Assembly (NCBI GenBank): GCA_018343915.1
Contig: JABRWF010000002.1
Coordinates: forward strand, 5,270,001-5,334,000
Length of the DNA: 64,000 bases
Reading direction: 5' to 3'
DNA from: Agroathelia rolfsii
Taxonomy: Eukaryota; Basidiomycota; Agaricomycetes; Amylocorticiales; Amylocorticiaceae
How positions within the stretch are numbered: position 1 is the first letter of the stretch; each line of letters opens with the position of its first letter. The notes under the pieces are model-generated. The model searched no databases and had not been told where the DNA came from. It was given only the letters and a program-made list of their open reading frames with translations. The position numbers were made by a program, and so were the translations under genes. Of this stretch, positions 1 to 13,878 are shown piece after piece.

Positions 1-1734
1 CACTTTCCATCTGTCTGTGTTGTCAGTGCATAGCAAAAAAACTTGTTTGTATAAGCCACCTACCATGTACTGTGACAGATGCGTGCCTCCTCCAAGCATT
101 GAAACTACCTCGGCCTTGCTAAACTCTGGGTTACTAGCTGCTTCGAATCCTTGGAGTAATACAGGTACGTTATGCGCAAGTGCCAGCGATATCTGACTTC
201 GGAAAGCTTCTCTTTGCGCCAGCCAGTCCTTTCTCTTCGATGGCACTCGTCTGATGCCGCGAGAACATGGCTCTTTCTGGATGCTTTCGATCTTGAGAAT
301 CTTGAGAAACGGCACCGCCACCGTTTGGCTGGTTTTCTCGGCGTCTGGCAGTTGTGCTAACCATTCCTGATATTGAGAAAACTGCCTTTGAGAGTAAACA
401 TACATGCTGCTACTCGTAGGAGAGAAAAAAACGCACTGGATGTGTCTTGTCTGTTGAGATTGATGGTTGGGGGGGAGCCGAGGAATCAGCGTATTTAATC
501 CTTTAAATTTCACTACCTCGTCGTCCTCCTGGAAGATACCCTGTCCAATGCTAGCATCAATAATCCAGCGTGTCGGGCTTAATGCTGCAGGTGACACGGG
601 CAAAGTAGAGGGAGATATATCATTATGATATGAATACGGAGTATGAGGACCATGGACTTTGGAGGATGCAGGAGGTAGAGGGTGCCCTGATAGTGATGGT
701 AATTGAGGTGATGCTGGCCGTTTGTCTAGTGCATAAGTGGACTAGTCAGTATCAGCGATGTAAATACAGAGCATAGGAAAAACCTAAAACACATACCATT
801 GCTATCAAGAGGCAAGAGATCTTGAGCACTGCTAATGGCACCTGTGCTCTCTTGCCTCTCCTGGTACCGAGCCGTGAGTGTGCTTTCCTCGTTCACTGTC
901 ATACATTCACCCTCATCCTCACTCGATCGTCTCCTCTTCCTTGGATTCGAGGGCCTTGCATCACCGCCTGCCAGACTAGGAGCTTGAGATCTTGCTTTTC
1001 GGCTGCTAATAATATCGGGCATGGCTTTTGCATTCAGCCGCTTGTACCGCTCTCTGTCGCTGCCATGTTCCCTATGCCCACATATCAGCCGCTCAATCGG
1101 ATATATGATATCGGTGTCGTCAGGTTCTCTTTGGATCCACTTGCGGAGGGCAATCTCTTCGTGTCCGAGATAGAGCATTCGCGCCTTGGTCCAGGAAAGA
1201 TGCCCAAATACCGAACATGTTAGCGCATAGTCTTTTTTATAGCGCGAATGCGGATGGTGAGTAGCTCCAGGGCTGCGGCAGTTCCTTGGTATCCCTAAAT
1301 AAGGCTTCCAGCCTTCATTGTCCATGAACCATACGGAGTTTGTTGCAAAAGTTGCAGTAAATGTCTCCGATCAGTGGTTGAAAATCAGCAAACGGAGGAG
1401 AGCGCTCTCCATGGTAGACGGTAAACTCTGGGGGCTCGAGGCCATTAGATTTTCGATTTGGGAGAGTGCGGTTAGGCCACCGACGCGGAAGGATTTGAAT
1501 GTCCCCTGGACACTGTACAGGAGGGCGATGTGGGGCAGGTATTTCAACATCAATGTCCTCGCCATCATTTACGGGTGGTATCATATTGCCCTCTTGATTG
1601 GCGCCGTTTGAGTCGACCTGAAGAGTTGTTGTTGGCACAGTGTTGGCACTGGCAGACTCGGAACTGCAGGCAATTAGCTGCAATGATGTGGACAACATGG
1701 TAGCAGCATCCGAATCAGCAACAGGCAATGACAT
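1..1734 (-). CDS. Unrecognised Cys-containing protein, partial (3' end off window)
   Basis: I do not recognise this gene. It starts at the ATG whose complement lies at 1732-1734 and reads leftward. The first exon is Ser/Thr/Pro-rich and ends in a short cysteine motif (IYCNFCNKLR). A 40-nt GT-AG intron at 1295-1334 then joins it to an exon continuing IPRNCRSPGATHH, so the apparent stop near 1315 lies inside an intron. A second intron (about 720-799) leads into a long open exon (about 65-720) with the phrases ALAHNVPVLLQGFEAA and VVSMLGGGTHLSQYM. A third donor lies near 60, and the gene leaves the window. The middle exon has a basic, probably nuclear-localisation-type stretch (NPRKRRRSSEDE). 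The VPVLLQGF...GGGTHL context is compatible with agaricomycete JmjC-like proteins, but the diagnostic core would lie off the window, so this is only a possibility. Confidence 0.55.
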
Positions 1735-2267
1735 TGGATTAAACACGTCAAGCCAAGTATGAAGGGGTTAAGCCAAGAGTGCAAGCCAAATGACTTAATA
1801 GCAAACCAGAATTGCGTTGGACTCACTAGCAATACTACAGTAGCAGACTGTTAGCACTTCAAGTCGGCCCACTAGTAGTACTAGTACCAAACAGTAGGCG
1901 CGTCAAGTGGGATTTACATTCCGGCGCGCCAAAATCAGCCTGATCAATCAATGTTGGCCGCACTGCAAATGCTAAATGTGTACCGGGTACTACGAGGCTT
2001 AAAACCGCTGCCATCCCGCGCATCTAGTGTCTCATATCGGCCTGTGCTAACAGGACTCTCCATCTCAGGAAATATTCGTCTGCACTTGAATACCTAATAG
2101 CCGAGTAAAATAGTGTAGTATGGCACCATTATACTACTAGGTAGACTTGAATCATTGATGTACATTTGTGTATTGACCTTTACACAACGCTACGACCACT
2201 CCAGCACATTGCATGTTGAACTTGCTACAGTTTGCGCATTTCATTCTCTTACTACTACTAACAGGCT
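1735..2267. other. Intergenic, no gene seen
   Basis: This 0.5-kb stretch separates the start of the left-edge gene from the P450 fragment and should carry the promoter of the former. It contains many short TAGTA/ACTAGTA words, but I see no open frame or RNA gene. Confidence 0.5.
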
Positions 2268-2715
2268 CTAGGCTTGAGACTCCGAGTCGGTTTGGAGTCC
2301 CTGGATAAGCGCAACGGCCTGAGCCAAACGGGGTTTAACGTCAATCTCATATGACTCAGGATGGCTTATTGATGCATGTCATGATTGAGTATGGACAAAA
2401 GTAACAAATGTGTTTCACTCACCTAACAAATCCTTGCACCATGCTATGTACGGGCTCAATCACAATTCCATTTTGGGCTTTTTTCTTAATATCAAACACT
2501 GCTACGGACATTGCGCATACAGCGAACACAGTTTCATCAGCGAGAAGGCGACCAGGACATATCCTAGTACCGTATTAGTCGTGAAAGTACATGAGTAATC
2601 AAGTCAACAGGCTCATAGGAGTTTTAATACCTTCTACCGAAGCCAAATGCCATTTCACGTGGATCTTTTTCGGGATTTTCACAATCGACCCTCATATCGA
2701 ACAGTACGAAAACAA
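2268..2715 (-). pseudogene. Cytochrome P450 C-terminal fragment
   Basis: On the minus strand this reads a truncated P450 tail. A piece ending PREMAFGFGRR is followed by an intron, then ICPGRLLADETVFAVCAMSV (together the heme loop FGFGRRICPG). After a second intron it continues to IDVKPRLAQAVALIQ and a TAG at 2268-2270. The exon order and wording match the last three exons of the two P450 genes near 40 and 47 kb. Upstream of ENPEKDPREM the match stops and the sequence runs into unrelated DNA close to the DIS3 stop codon. All earlier P450 exons (N-anchor, I-helix, K-helix) are missing, so this cannot make an enzyme. It is probably a remnant of a dispersed paralogue. Confidence 0.75.
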
Positions 2716-2836
2716 AGCCACAGCGGCACGTATTAGATTCATCCATTAACGCATCAACACAATTGCATCAACATCAAACTTTAGTATTTCACCTAGGAAA
2801 TTCCTTATCTGATACAGCAGTTTTTCCTTCTATCTC

Positions 2837-5800
2837 TTACAACGAATTTGAATCCACTGGATCCACCAACGTCATCTTTACACGGCCACGCTGCGTATTC
2901 TTGTCCTTTTCCACCTCAATCTTGACCTTGACCTTGTCGAACACGGCAATCGTCACCTCCTGCTGTCCCTCGGCGGATGGGACGGTGATGGTGTAATTTT
3001 CTGCATCGAATTGTATCTCACGCTTGAACGTGACGAGTCCCTCGAGTCCGAGCCTGTATGGTTTTTACAATGGGCTCAGCATCAAGATAGCCATATGGAT
3101 AAACACATCGGAAGCACAAAAGCACATACTTTGAGACAAAAACACCCAATCCGTTCCTAAACGTCCGAATCACGAACGCTTCCTCCACAACAGCTCCTCG
3201 AGACAGCTCATTACGCCCTTTGACGGCGAGGCCAACATAAAACTCAACACTGGCCCGGCCTGCCATCTGTGCCATACGATGGCGTCTGTTGACCACGTCT
3301 AGTGTACGCTCGATGTGTGATTTTGAGTGGAGCGAGGCGTGCAGGGGAGAGTAGTTTATTGAGGCCGCGAGTTGACGATGGGCGAGTACGTCTGATTGCG
3401 CATGAATCAACAGTAAATAGACTTGTCAGTAAGATGGAATTGCCATGAATTTTTGACGCACCTGCATATCGCCGAATCGGACTAGTGAAATGGGTGTAGA
3501 TGGGACTGGCTAGACCATAGTGTCCAAACGTATCCTTGCCTACGCTACCGGCGCAGAAGTACTCGGCGGGCAGCATACACCTCGTCGCCATGATTCGGAC
3601 GAGGGTATTGAATGCGGGCTCGGATGGGTCCTGTCGATATGTCAACAGGATATAGAAAATGAGGTCAGAGGGTGTAAAATTACTCACGATGCATTCATCA
3701 AGTGATGCAGCCAAAGCGCCAGAACTCGACACGTCGATCGACATACCCTTCCGTTTTTGCAGGATATCCTTCAGCTTATCAAAATTGGCAGGAGGAGGGG
3801 GCATATGTCGTCTATTTAAAAATGCGTTATTGTCCGATATACAATAACCATCCACTCTCAGTATATGCGGGTTCTACAAGCAACTCACCTCAGCACAGCA
3901 GTCTGAGGGAACGTCTCCTGGATCTTCTGCGCCACGCTGATGTTGGCAAGAAGCATAAACTCTTCCACGAGGCTATTCGTCTCCTTCATCTCTTTCTGTT
4001 CCACGTCGATCGGATCGGAAGACTCCGCGCTCTCCATGTGGATTTTGACTTCAGGTGAGGCGAGATTGAGGGCACCGGCTTCCATACGCTTCGCTTTGAG
4101 CTTTTGGGCGAGCGTGTTGAGTAGACGGATGCTGCTCGTGAGGTCATCTTGGAGATTGCTATGCGAGTATTCAGGTCAGTTTAATAAACGCAAAATATAC
4201 ATAGGAATCATCATCTTACACATCATCCTTGCGAATCTGAGCCTCGTCATACGTAAAAGCGGCTTTGGAGGCGATAACCGACTTGGTGAACCGAACTCCG
4301 ACAATGTCTGCATCGGATGTCATTTCCTACACATCAACAATTCCGGTGTCAGATAAATTTTGAAAGAATAAAGCATGATGCCACCCACCCAAATAGCTGA
4401 GAACGCTAGACGCTCAACATATGGCCTCAGCGAGCACAAGTTCGTCCCAAGGAGAGACGGCAACATGTCTATACGCTTGTCGACAAGATATACGGTCGTG
4501 CCTCTCGACGCAGCCTCGTGGTCCATGGGATTGTCCGGTAGGACGAAGTGAGATACATCAGCAATGTCTATAGACAAACGTGAAGGTGAGCCAAAGAAAC
4601 ATCAGCAGCATTTGGCAGCATGAATGTAGCACTTACGAACGCCAGCTTCGATATTCCCATTTGGTAATCGACGTGCGTGTAGAGCATCATCGATATCCTG
4701 ACAATCTGAGACATAATAGACATTAGATCAATAACTTCACACGGAGAGAATAGATATAGAGAGATGCTTACTAGGCGGATCAATACTACAAATGATCAAG
4801 TTCCTCAAATCCTCCCTATCTCTCCACTCCGGACTGATCTCACTCTTGGGCGGTACAACCCATTTATCACCCTCCGCGGGCAAACAATCCAAAATCGCCT
4901 TCCCAAACGGCCTGTACGGTACTTCGTACTCGAGCAACAAACTCTCCTGTTCGGCCTCTTTGCTCTCCACTTTCCCCAGTGCCCGTACAAAGTGACCCTC
5001 GGGGTACCGCGAGGTGCTGTCCCATCGATCGATAGTTACGAGGATCTTCTGGCCGATCAGTGTCGGGGCCTGACGCGTGCGAAGGCGGATGCGGGGTAGG
5101 AGACGTGATACGGGCGTGGCAAAGACGGTTTGTTGCGAGAGCGAGGTAGTGTTTGAGGTAGTTAGGGAGGAGTTATCAATGTGGCACACGTAGCTGTTGG
5201 TTCATATAGTACCGGTTCATTGTTAGCTTAGAAAGAAAAAGTGAATATGTTTTAACTGAGTAGAAAACCCACGTACGCCCTCCAATTCCGTTTGATAACA
5301 CCGACAACTTGACCTGTAGGCTGTTTTACAGCTGCAGATACATTGCTCTTGCGTGCACGTTCCGCGCTCAGGATCCTATCCTCTTCCGAGTTTCCTTGCC
5401 TTTCATCGTCATCAGAGTCTTCCGCATCATCATTCTTCAGCGTAGCTTAACAGAACCATCGTCAGTTGTCGCAAAACAAGACCATAATGCCCAGCCATTA
5501 AAGTAGAAATATAAATAGAAAAAAAGGCCTACCTTCTTGATCAACCACCTCATCACCAGGGGCTTTCCAGAACTTCTCGTCAAACACTTTGACTACGACA
5601 ACATCACCATGCACGGCTCTGTTCATATTTTCCCGTCCGATGAGCAAAATCGGTCTCTCAAATGAGGCGGCATTGACGCTGCCCTATGATACAAAAATGA
5701 AAAAAGAGCTGTTACGTATGTAGAGGAAATACATACCTCCAAGTAATTGTACTCGTTCGCGTTGAAATACCCTTGATGAAATTCCCCTGCGCGAACTCCA

Positions 5801-7033
5801 GCTAGTAGAGATGCTTGCGGTAGATACTAAGAAGGAAAAAAAAAAGTATCGTCACAATCAGGTGGGACTCTTAGAATAAAAGCCAAAACAAAGAATACCG
5901 ACGTCTGGATAAAGCGCAGTGCGCGCCGAAACCGCCTTGGTTGGCTCCAAGTTATCCGACCCAGCGGCAGATAACAAATCCAGGAGCTGCGCGGAGTCCT
6001 TTAGGTTTTCGACGTACTGGCGAACTGTAACGTGAAAAATGGTTAAGAAATCTTTACCGAGACCGACATGGCGGTATATATAAAAAACAAGGCGATACTA
6101 TGCTGACCAGAGGTACAAGGAATACTTTGCTGCCGCGCTTTTTCACGATTGGCAGCGTCATCCGTCATGAGAACGACCTGGGGAATTATAGGAGCCGGTT
6201 TGCCTTTGACAGGCGGACGCGCGAGCGGAAGATGGGTGTTGTACCATGCTGTGGCTTTGCGAATCCCTATATATTGTCGGCAGAGGTCGCAGTGAATCCT
6301 TCAACAAATACAATACACACACATGCATTGCTGAGTTACCTCGGTCATTTCTGTCATTCGGTGTTTCTCCCTCTTCTCGTATGATAGCCGTCTCCCTGTA
6401 AGAAATATTCAGACGACGTTACGAGTGAAAATGGATAGTCCATACGTGCGATATTCGTTATAAAACACCCATATATGTTTTTCTTCGGATTTGATGAGGG
6501 CCTTGAGACGATTGTAGAGAGGTAGCGAGCGATGCCTCACTTCTTCAATCACCGTTTGCAGAATGATGAGTGGGGGGTGGAAGAGAGAGGACTCCATAAG
6601 ATCCATCTGATCTTAAAGTATGAGCAAAGCCGACGATGGACAAGACCACGGGGGATTTATGGAAGGATGCTTCAAGATACCTGGGCTAGAAATACGTTCG
6701 TGTCTGGTAGAAGATAATGCCCGGTCGGATAGGCAGTGTTAGAGGTATCTCCCAACAGAGGCAACAACGATGTCTCCTTGGCATTCGACGATGAGGAAGG
6801 ACAGAGAAGACATCCTGCAATACCACATGCGACGTCGTCTCGTAGATATCTTTCACGAATGACTAAGGATAATGAATGCGTGTGAGATGATGCAATTGGG
6901 AAACAACAACAAGTGAAGTGAAGGATAGACCGAGACCTTTGACGACCTTTCCTCTTGCAGTCTTTTTGAAGAATTTACGCTGTGTGACGACGGCCTCTGC
7001 CCTTGGCCGCTTTTTTATGGTGATTTCGACCAT
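2837..7033 (-). CDS. DIS3: Exosome complex exonuclease DIS3/RRP44
   Basis: This is the catalytic subunit of the RNA exosome, a 3'-5' exoribonuclease with an added endonuclease site that processes rRNA and degrades RNA in nucleus and cytoplasm. The start is the ATG at 7033 ([20 protein letters not shown]); the stop is TAA at 2837-2839. Domains in order: a PIN domain with the acidic motif [11 protein letters not shown] and then [19 protein letters not shown]; cold-shock domains ([30 protein letters not shown]); the RNB domain with catalytic aspartates in [10 protein letters not shown] and the later [20 protein letters not shown]; and a C-terminal S1-like domain ending VDPVDSNSL. All expected motifs are present. 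The gene is split by about fifteen short introns. Its 5' end is only 234 bp from the stop of the 14-3-3 gene, so its promoter must be compact. I estimate a product of about 1,000 residues, the family norm. Confidence 0.93.
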
Positions 7034-7267
7034 GGATGTCAGTTAGAGAATGGACGAGAATGACCTATGGCCAGTAGTAGTTGTATGATTAAGACGGTCA
7101 GAGATTTCGCCGCGGCTCGAAACAGAGCATTGCCGAATTGTCAGCATCTTGACATTCTCACATGACTCATGAACGCAAAGCTCAATAGCATAATAAAAAG
7201 AGGAGATGCTGATAAATGTGTATTGTTAAATACATAAGTATCTAGGTTAAAATAACTGCGGCCGCAT

Positions 7268-8243
7268 CTACTCTTCGGGAGCAGCATCGTCACCCTTATC
7301 TTCTGGCTTGTCTCCTGAAGAATAGAGCATGGTAAGAAGATGGATCATACTACAAACACGCGTAGCCCTTACCAGATTCCTGCATATCCGATGTCCAGAG
7401 CGTTAAGTTATCGCGGAGGAGCTGCATGATGAGTGTCGAGTCCCTGTAGCTCTCTTCTGAGAGTGTATCTAATTGATCGATGGCATCGTCGAATGCTTGC
7501 TTGGCGAGATGGCATGCGCGGTCGGGACTGTTCAGGATCTCGTAGTAGAACACAGAGAAGTTGAGGGCAAGGCCGAGGCGGATCGGGTGTGTTGGCGGCA
7601 GGTCCGCGATGGCAACCTCAGAAGCAGCCTTGTACGCCTCCAGTGCATCGTCACCTGTCTGCTTGCGCTTGTCGCCAGTCACGAATTCGGCGAGATAACG
7701 ATGGTAATCGCCCTTCCTAGTAGCATACCGTATTGATATCGCCCCATGAGCGGAAAGAAAGAAGTGATATGATATGTACTCACATCTTGAGGTAAAACAC
7801 CTTGTCCTCTGCGGACGCACTCGAAGGAACGAGGCTCTTCTCCAGTACTTCAAGAATGTCTTCGCAAATCTTTGCCAGCTCGGCCTCGATCTTTTCCCTG
7901 TATCCCTTGATCATCGACACATGAGCCTCATTGCCCTTGGACTCTTCCTTTTGCTCGATCGACGAGATGATCCTCCAGGATGCACGACGGGAACCGATGA
8001 CGTTCTTGTACGCGACAGAAAGAAGATTGCGCTCCTCGACAGACAAAGCCTGATCCAGCAAAGCGACTTGTTTCATGCTCTCGACCATCTCTACATGATC
8101 GTGCTTCAGAGATCGCGTGTGTATGTGCCACAGATGGCAGTGGACAGGGCCGGCTGTGATAGGCGTTGGGGCTCACCGTCATAGCGTTCAGCCTGCTCAG
8201 AGAGCTTGGCAAGGTAAACATGGGTGTCGCGCGATTCAGACAT
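7268..8243 (-). CDS. 14-3-3 family phosphoprotein-binding adaptor
   Basis: This encodes a 14-3-3 protein, a dimeric adaptor that binds phospho-Ser/Thr motifs and controls signalling, cell cycle and localisation. Four exons are joined by short GT-AG introns: [21 protein letters not shown], then [20 protein letters not shown] through DKVFYLKM, then [17 protein letters not shown] through SDMQES, then [15 protein letters not shown] and a stop. The family signatures [20 protein letters not shown] and [19 protein letters not shown] are intact. The phosphopeptide-binding Lys/Arg/Tyr positions of the groove are present (K in YKNVIG, R in RRASWR, RY in DYHRYLAE). The acidic tail is typical. Length is about 250 residues. 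The start is the only ATG in frame ahead of the conserved helix 1. Confidence 0.96.
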
Positions 8244-8834
8244 TTCTCGTAATCTTGCAAGGGAAGTGAAGGCGATGGGTTGATAAGGATGAGTGTTAGT
8301 AGAAAAGAACAAATGGAGAGAAGAACCACTCGCACTAGCACAGCGGGGCCTAAGCGGGAAAACGTTTCCCAGCCGGTAATTAGGAGTGGGTGACTTGATC
8401 TGGACAATCAAACAAGAAATTAGATATATCTTTTCTAACAAAACATTTAAAATTCTGGTATAGCTGAAGCGAGCGTCCCGGACCTGTATGAGACCTAGGC
8501 ACTATCATGATAGTACTAGTAATTATAACATCATCTTCGCGATGCTGCTAAATAACTTACATTCTTGTCTTCTCGCCGGCATGATGAAGCAGTTCCATTC
8601 AATCTTCCATGGCCATTTCTGCACATACTAGTATACTAGGTAAGCAACAAATCCCTCAAGTTGAACAAAGATCGCCCAACTCGCTTATGAGTGTTTTCAT
8701 ACCGTTCAATTCTTGAAATGACACTTTCGCATCAAGTCTTATCCAGGTGAATCGTCACAACCCAACACGTTGCACAAACTCTTTGAAATCCAAGCACTAA
8801 AATGATTGTAATTTATTTAATTATCTATATATTA
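8244..8834. other. Intergenic region between 14-3-3 and transposase
   Basis: The side near 8244-8450 should be promoter and 5' UTR of the 14-3-3 gene. The rest flanks the 3' end of the transposase gene. I looked for an inverted partner of the DNA at 10600-10800 that could be the transposon's terminal repeat and did not find one. No open frame is convincing. Confidence 0.5.
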
Positions 8835-10577
8835 CTAAAGTAGATGACTTTGAACAAAGGATGCAAGTAGGGCTTCCAGCTGACGTGCAACGGGGCTATC
8901 AATGACTGAAATGTGCCGATTAAGCACGTTGGTTGCCTGAAGCACCTCCTCACGTGTTGGGCAGTCCGCAGGTAATGGACGAGAAGTATCATTATTGTCT
9001 TGTGCTTCCTCCTCTGCTGCCTCCATGACGGCCTCAACAATCTCCTGATCTGTGATATCCTCCAAAAGCTGTGCCTCTCTGGCTGGCTGGATGACTTCAT
9101 CAATACTCAAGCGGTTGCATTTCTGTAGCACCCCCTTGACCTCCAGCATATCTATCGCCCGCATGAGGTCATCTATCACCCGCATGAGCTCCGAGTCAGC
9201 ATCGATTTCTTCGGAATCGGATGGCTCCGATTCTTCAGTATCTGGGGCTGGGGAGCTGTGTTGACTCGGAGATGATGCCGACGTATTGGTGCTCGAAGGT
9301 GGTAAGATTCCAGATTTCTGCCAACAATTGCGGATTGTTGTGGCGCTAATGGTGGCCCAGGCCGTTTCGGCTCTACGCATCGCCGTAAGCTGATCAATAT
9401 CATAAATTTCGCTAGATGCAACTCCCGCGTTGTGGCTACTAATTACATGCGCCATGTAATTCAATCGATAATGAGCCTTGAAGCATCGAATAATACCCTG
9501 ATCCATTGGTTGGACGTGCGCAGTGAAGTTTGGAGTAAAGCTTTCGACACGGATGTTTGTCAAGTCAGTCGGGACGATGTGACCTGAGAAGCTGTCTTGT
9601 AGGAGAAGGATTTTTCTATCCTGTTGTCGCAACTCCCAGTCCCATTCTCGAATCCAGTCTTGATACATTTCGGCGGTCATCCATGCCGTGCGATTCGAGC
9701 GATATCGAAAGCCTAGCTGAATAGCATTCTTGTCCTTGAATGCTTGGGGCTTCTTGGACTTTCCAATGGTAAACGCAGGAAGCTTCTCCGAACCATCTGC
9801 ATTACAAGCAAAGACATACGTGAGGCGGTACTTCCATCCATTTTTACCAGACATTCGTTCGTCTGCCAGGCTACGGTCAGGGGGGTAACTGCGGTTTTGA
9901 ATCTGAGAACTTTAGCTATAGCTATAAACACTTGGATGTACGTACGCGGAAAATAGCACCGTTTCGTCCATATTGAAAATGTCCCGGAGAGCAAAGCCAG
10001 ACGTTGCAATGAGGTGACGCATTCGCTCTCGCTCGGCTTGGACTGTCTCTGGTCGTGCAGAAGTCTGGGCGGCCCCTCCATGTTGCCTAAACTCCTTTAG
10101 CCCAAGTCGATATTTAAACCGATCAAGCCATCCATTGCTGAGCAGCGGATGCTTATCATCAGGAATATTGGCTAGCTTTGCGAAATATTTCCACCTCTGG
10201 CGCAAGAGCTCGCCAGACATGGGAATACCATCCTCCATGGCTTTCTGAATCCACAAAACCATCATTTCGTCGATCCTTGGATAGGCGGTTTTGGACACTC
10301 TCCTTGACATCCTGTCTACGCCATTGCCACGGTTGGCCCACTGGGTACGCCACCGCAGCTCAACCTCGGGCCTCAGCCATTTAGAAAGAGTGGATTGACC
10401 TAAAGGAATCGTTGGGAACACGTTCTTGAAATGTGCTACGGTGTCTTCCTGGCGTACGCTATGCTCATGGTGCCAGTCGAGTATCTGAATGCGTTGCTCA
10501 AGCGTTGGGTTTTGCCTTTTGTAGGGACGTTGCGCCTTTCTTTTGCCTGGGTGGGTGATTGGTTGTTCTGCAGGCAT
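8835..10577 (-). mobile_element. pogo/Tigger-like DDE transposase gene (CENP-B type)
   Basis: This encodes a DNA transposase of the pogo/Fot1 branch of Tc1/mariner. Exon 1 (10577 down to 9942) has an N-terminal basic HTH region (GKRKAQRPYKRQNPTLEQR), a CENP-B/Tc5-type DNA-binding part (MSGELLRQRWKYFAKL, LLSNGWLDRFKYRLGL) and the first catalytic Asp in FNMDETVLFSA. A 39-nt intron (9903-9941) contains an in-frame stop, so it must be spliced. Exon 2 continues PPDRSLADERMSGKNGWKYR and LPAFTIGKSKKPQAF, with the second Asp in ILLLQDSFSGH and the third in VQPMDQGIIRCFKAHY. The C-terminal part is acidic and Ser-rich and ends at TAG 8835-8837. All three catalytic Asp are kept and the frame is open, so the gene may be functional or only recently silent. 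Terminal inverted repeats were not identified. Confidence 0.85.
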
Positions 10578-13622
<3,045 letters not shown>

Positions 13623-13878
13623 CCCAAGGAGACTATTATAATAAGAACGTACTTCACAACACGAAGCTCATATACACACGAAAAAAACGCGTAGTAATAA
13701 TGTCAAACATGATATATAATTAACGAGTAAGGAAAAAGAGAGAAACTTCTGCGTATTATACAAATGCGGTGCAATATAACAGGACAAACAAAGTAGAAGA
13801 AAAATTCTGGGTTCTTGTGCAAGTATCTGTGTGAGATTTGCTGTGGTACATGATGATGACGACTAATGGAAATCTATC

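Noticed and set aside
1315..1345. Frameshift between the two halves of the left-edge gene
   Set aside because: A 40-nt GTATGG...TTTAG intron joins the two open frames without any indel.
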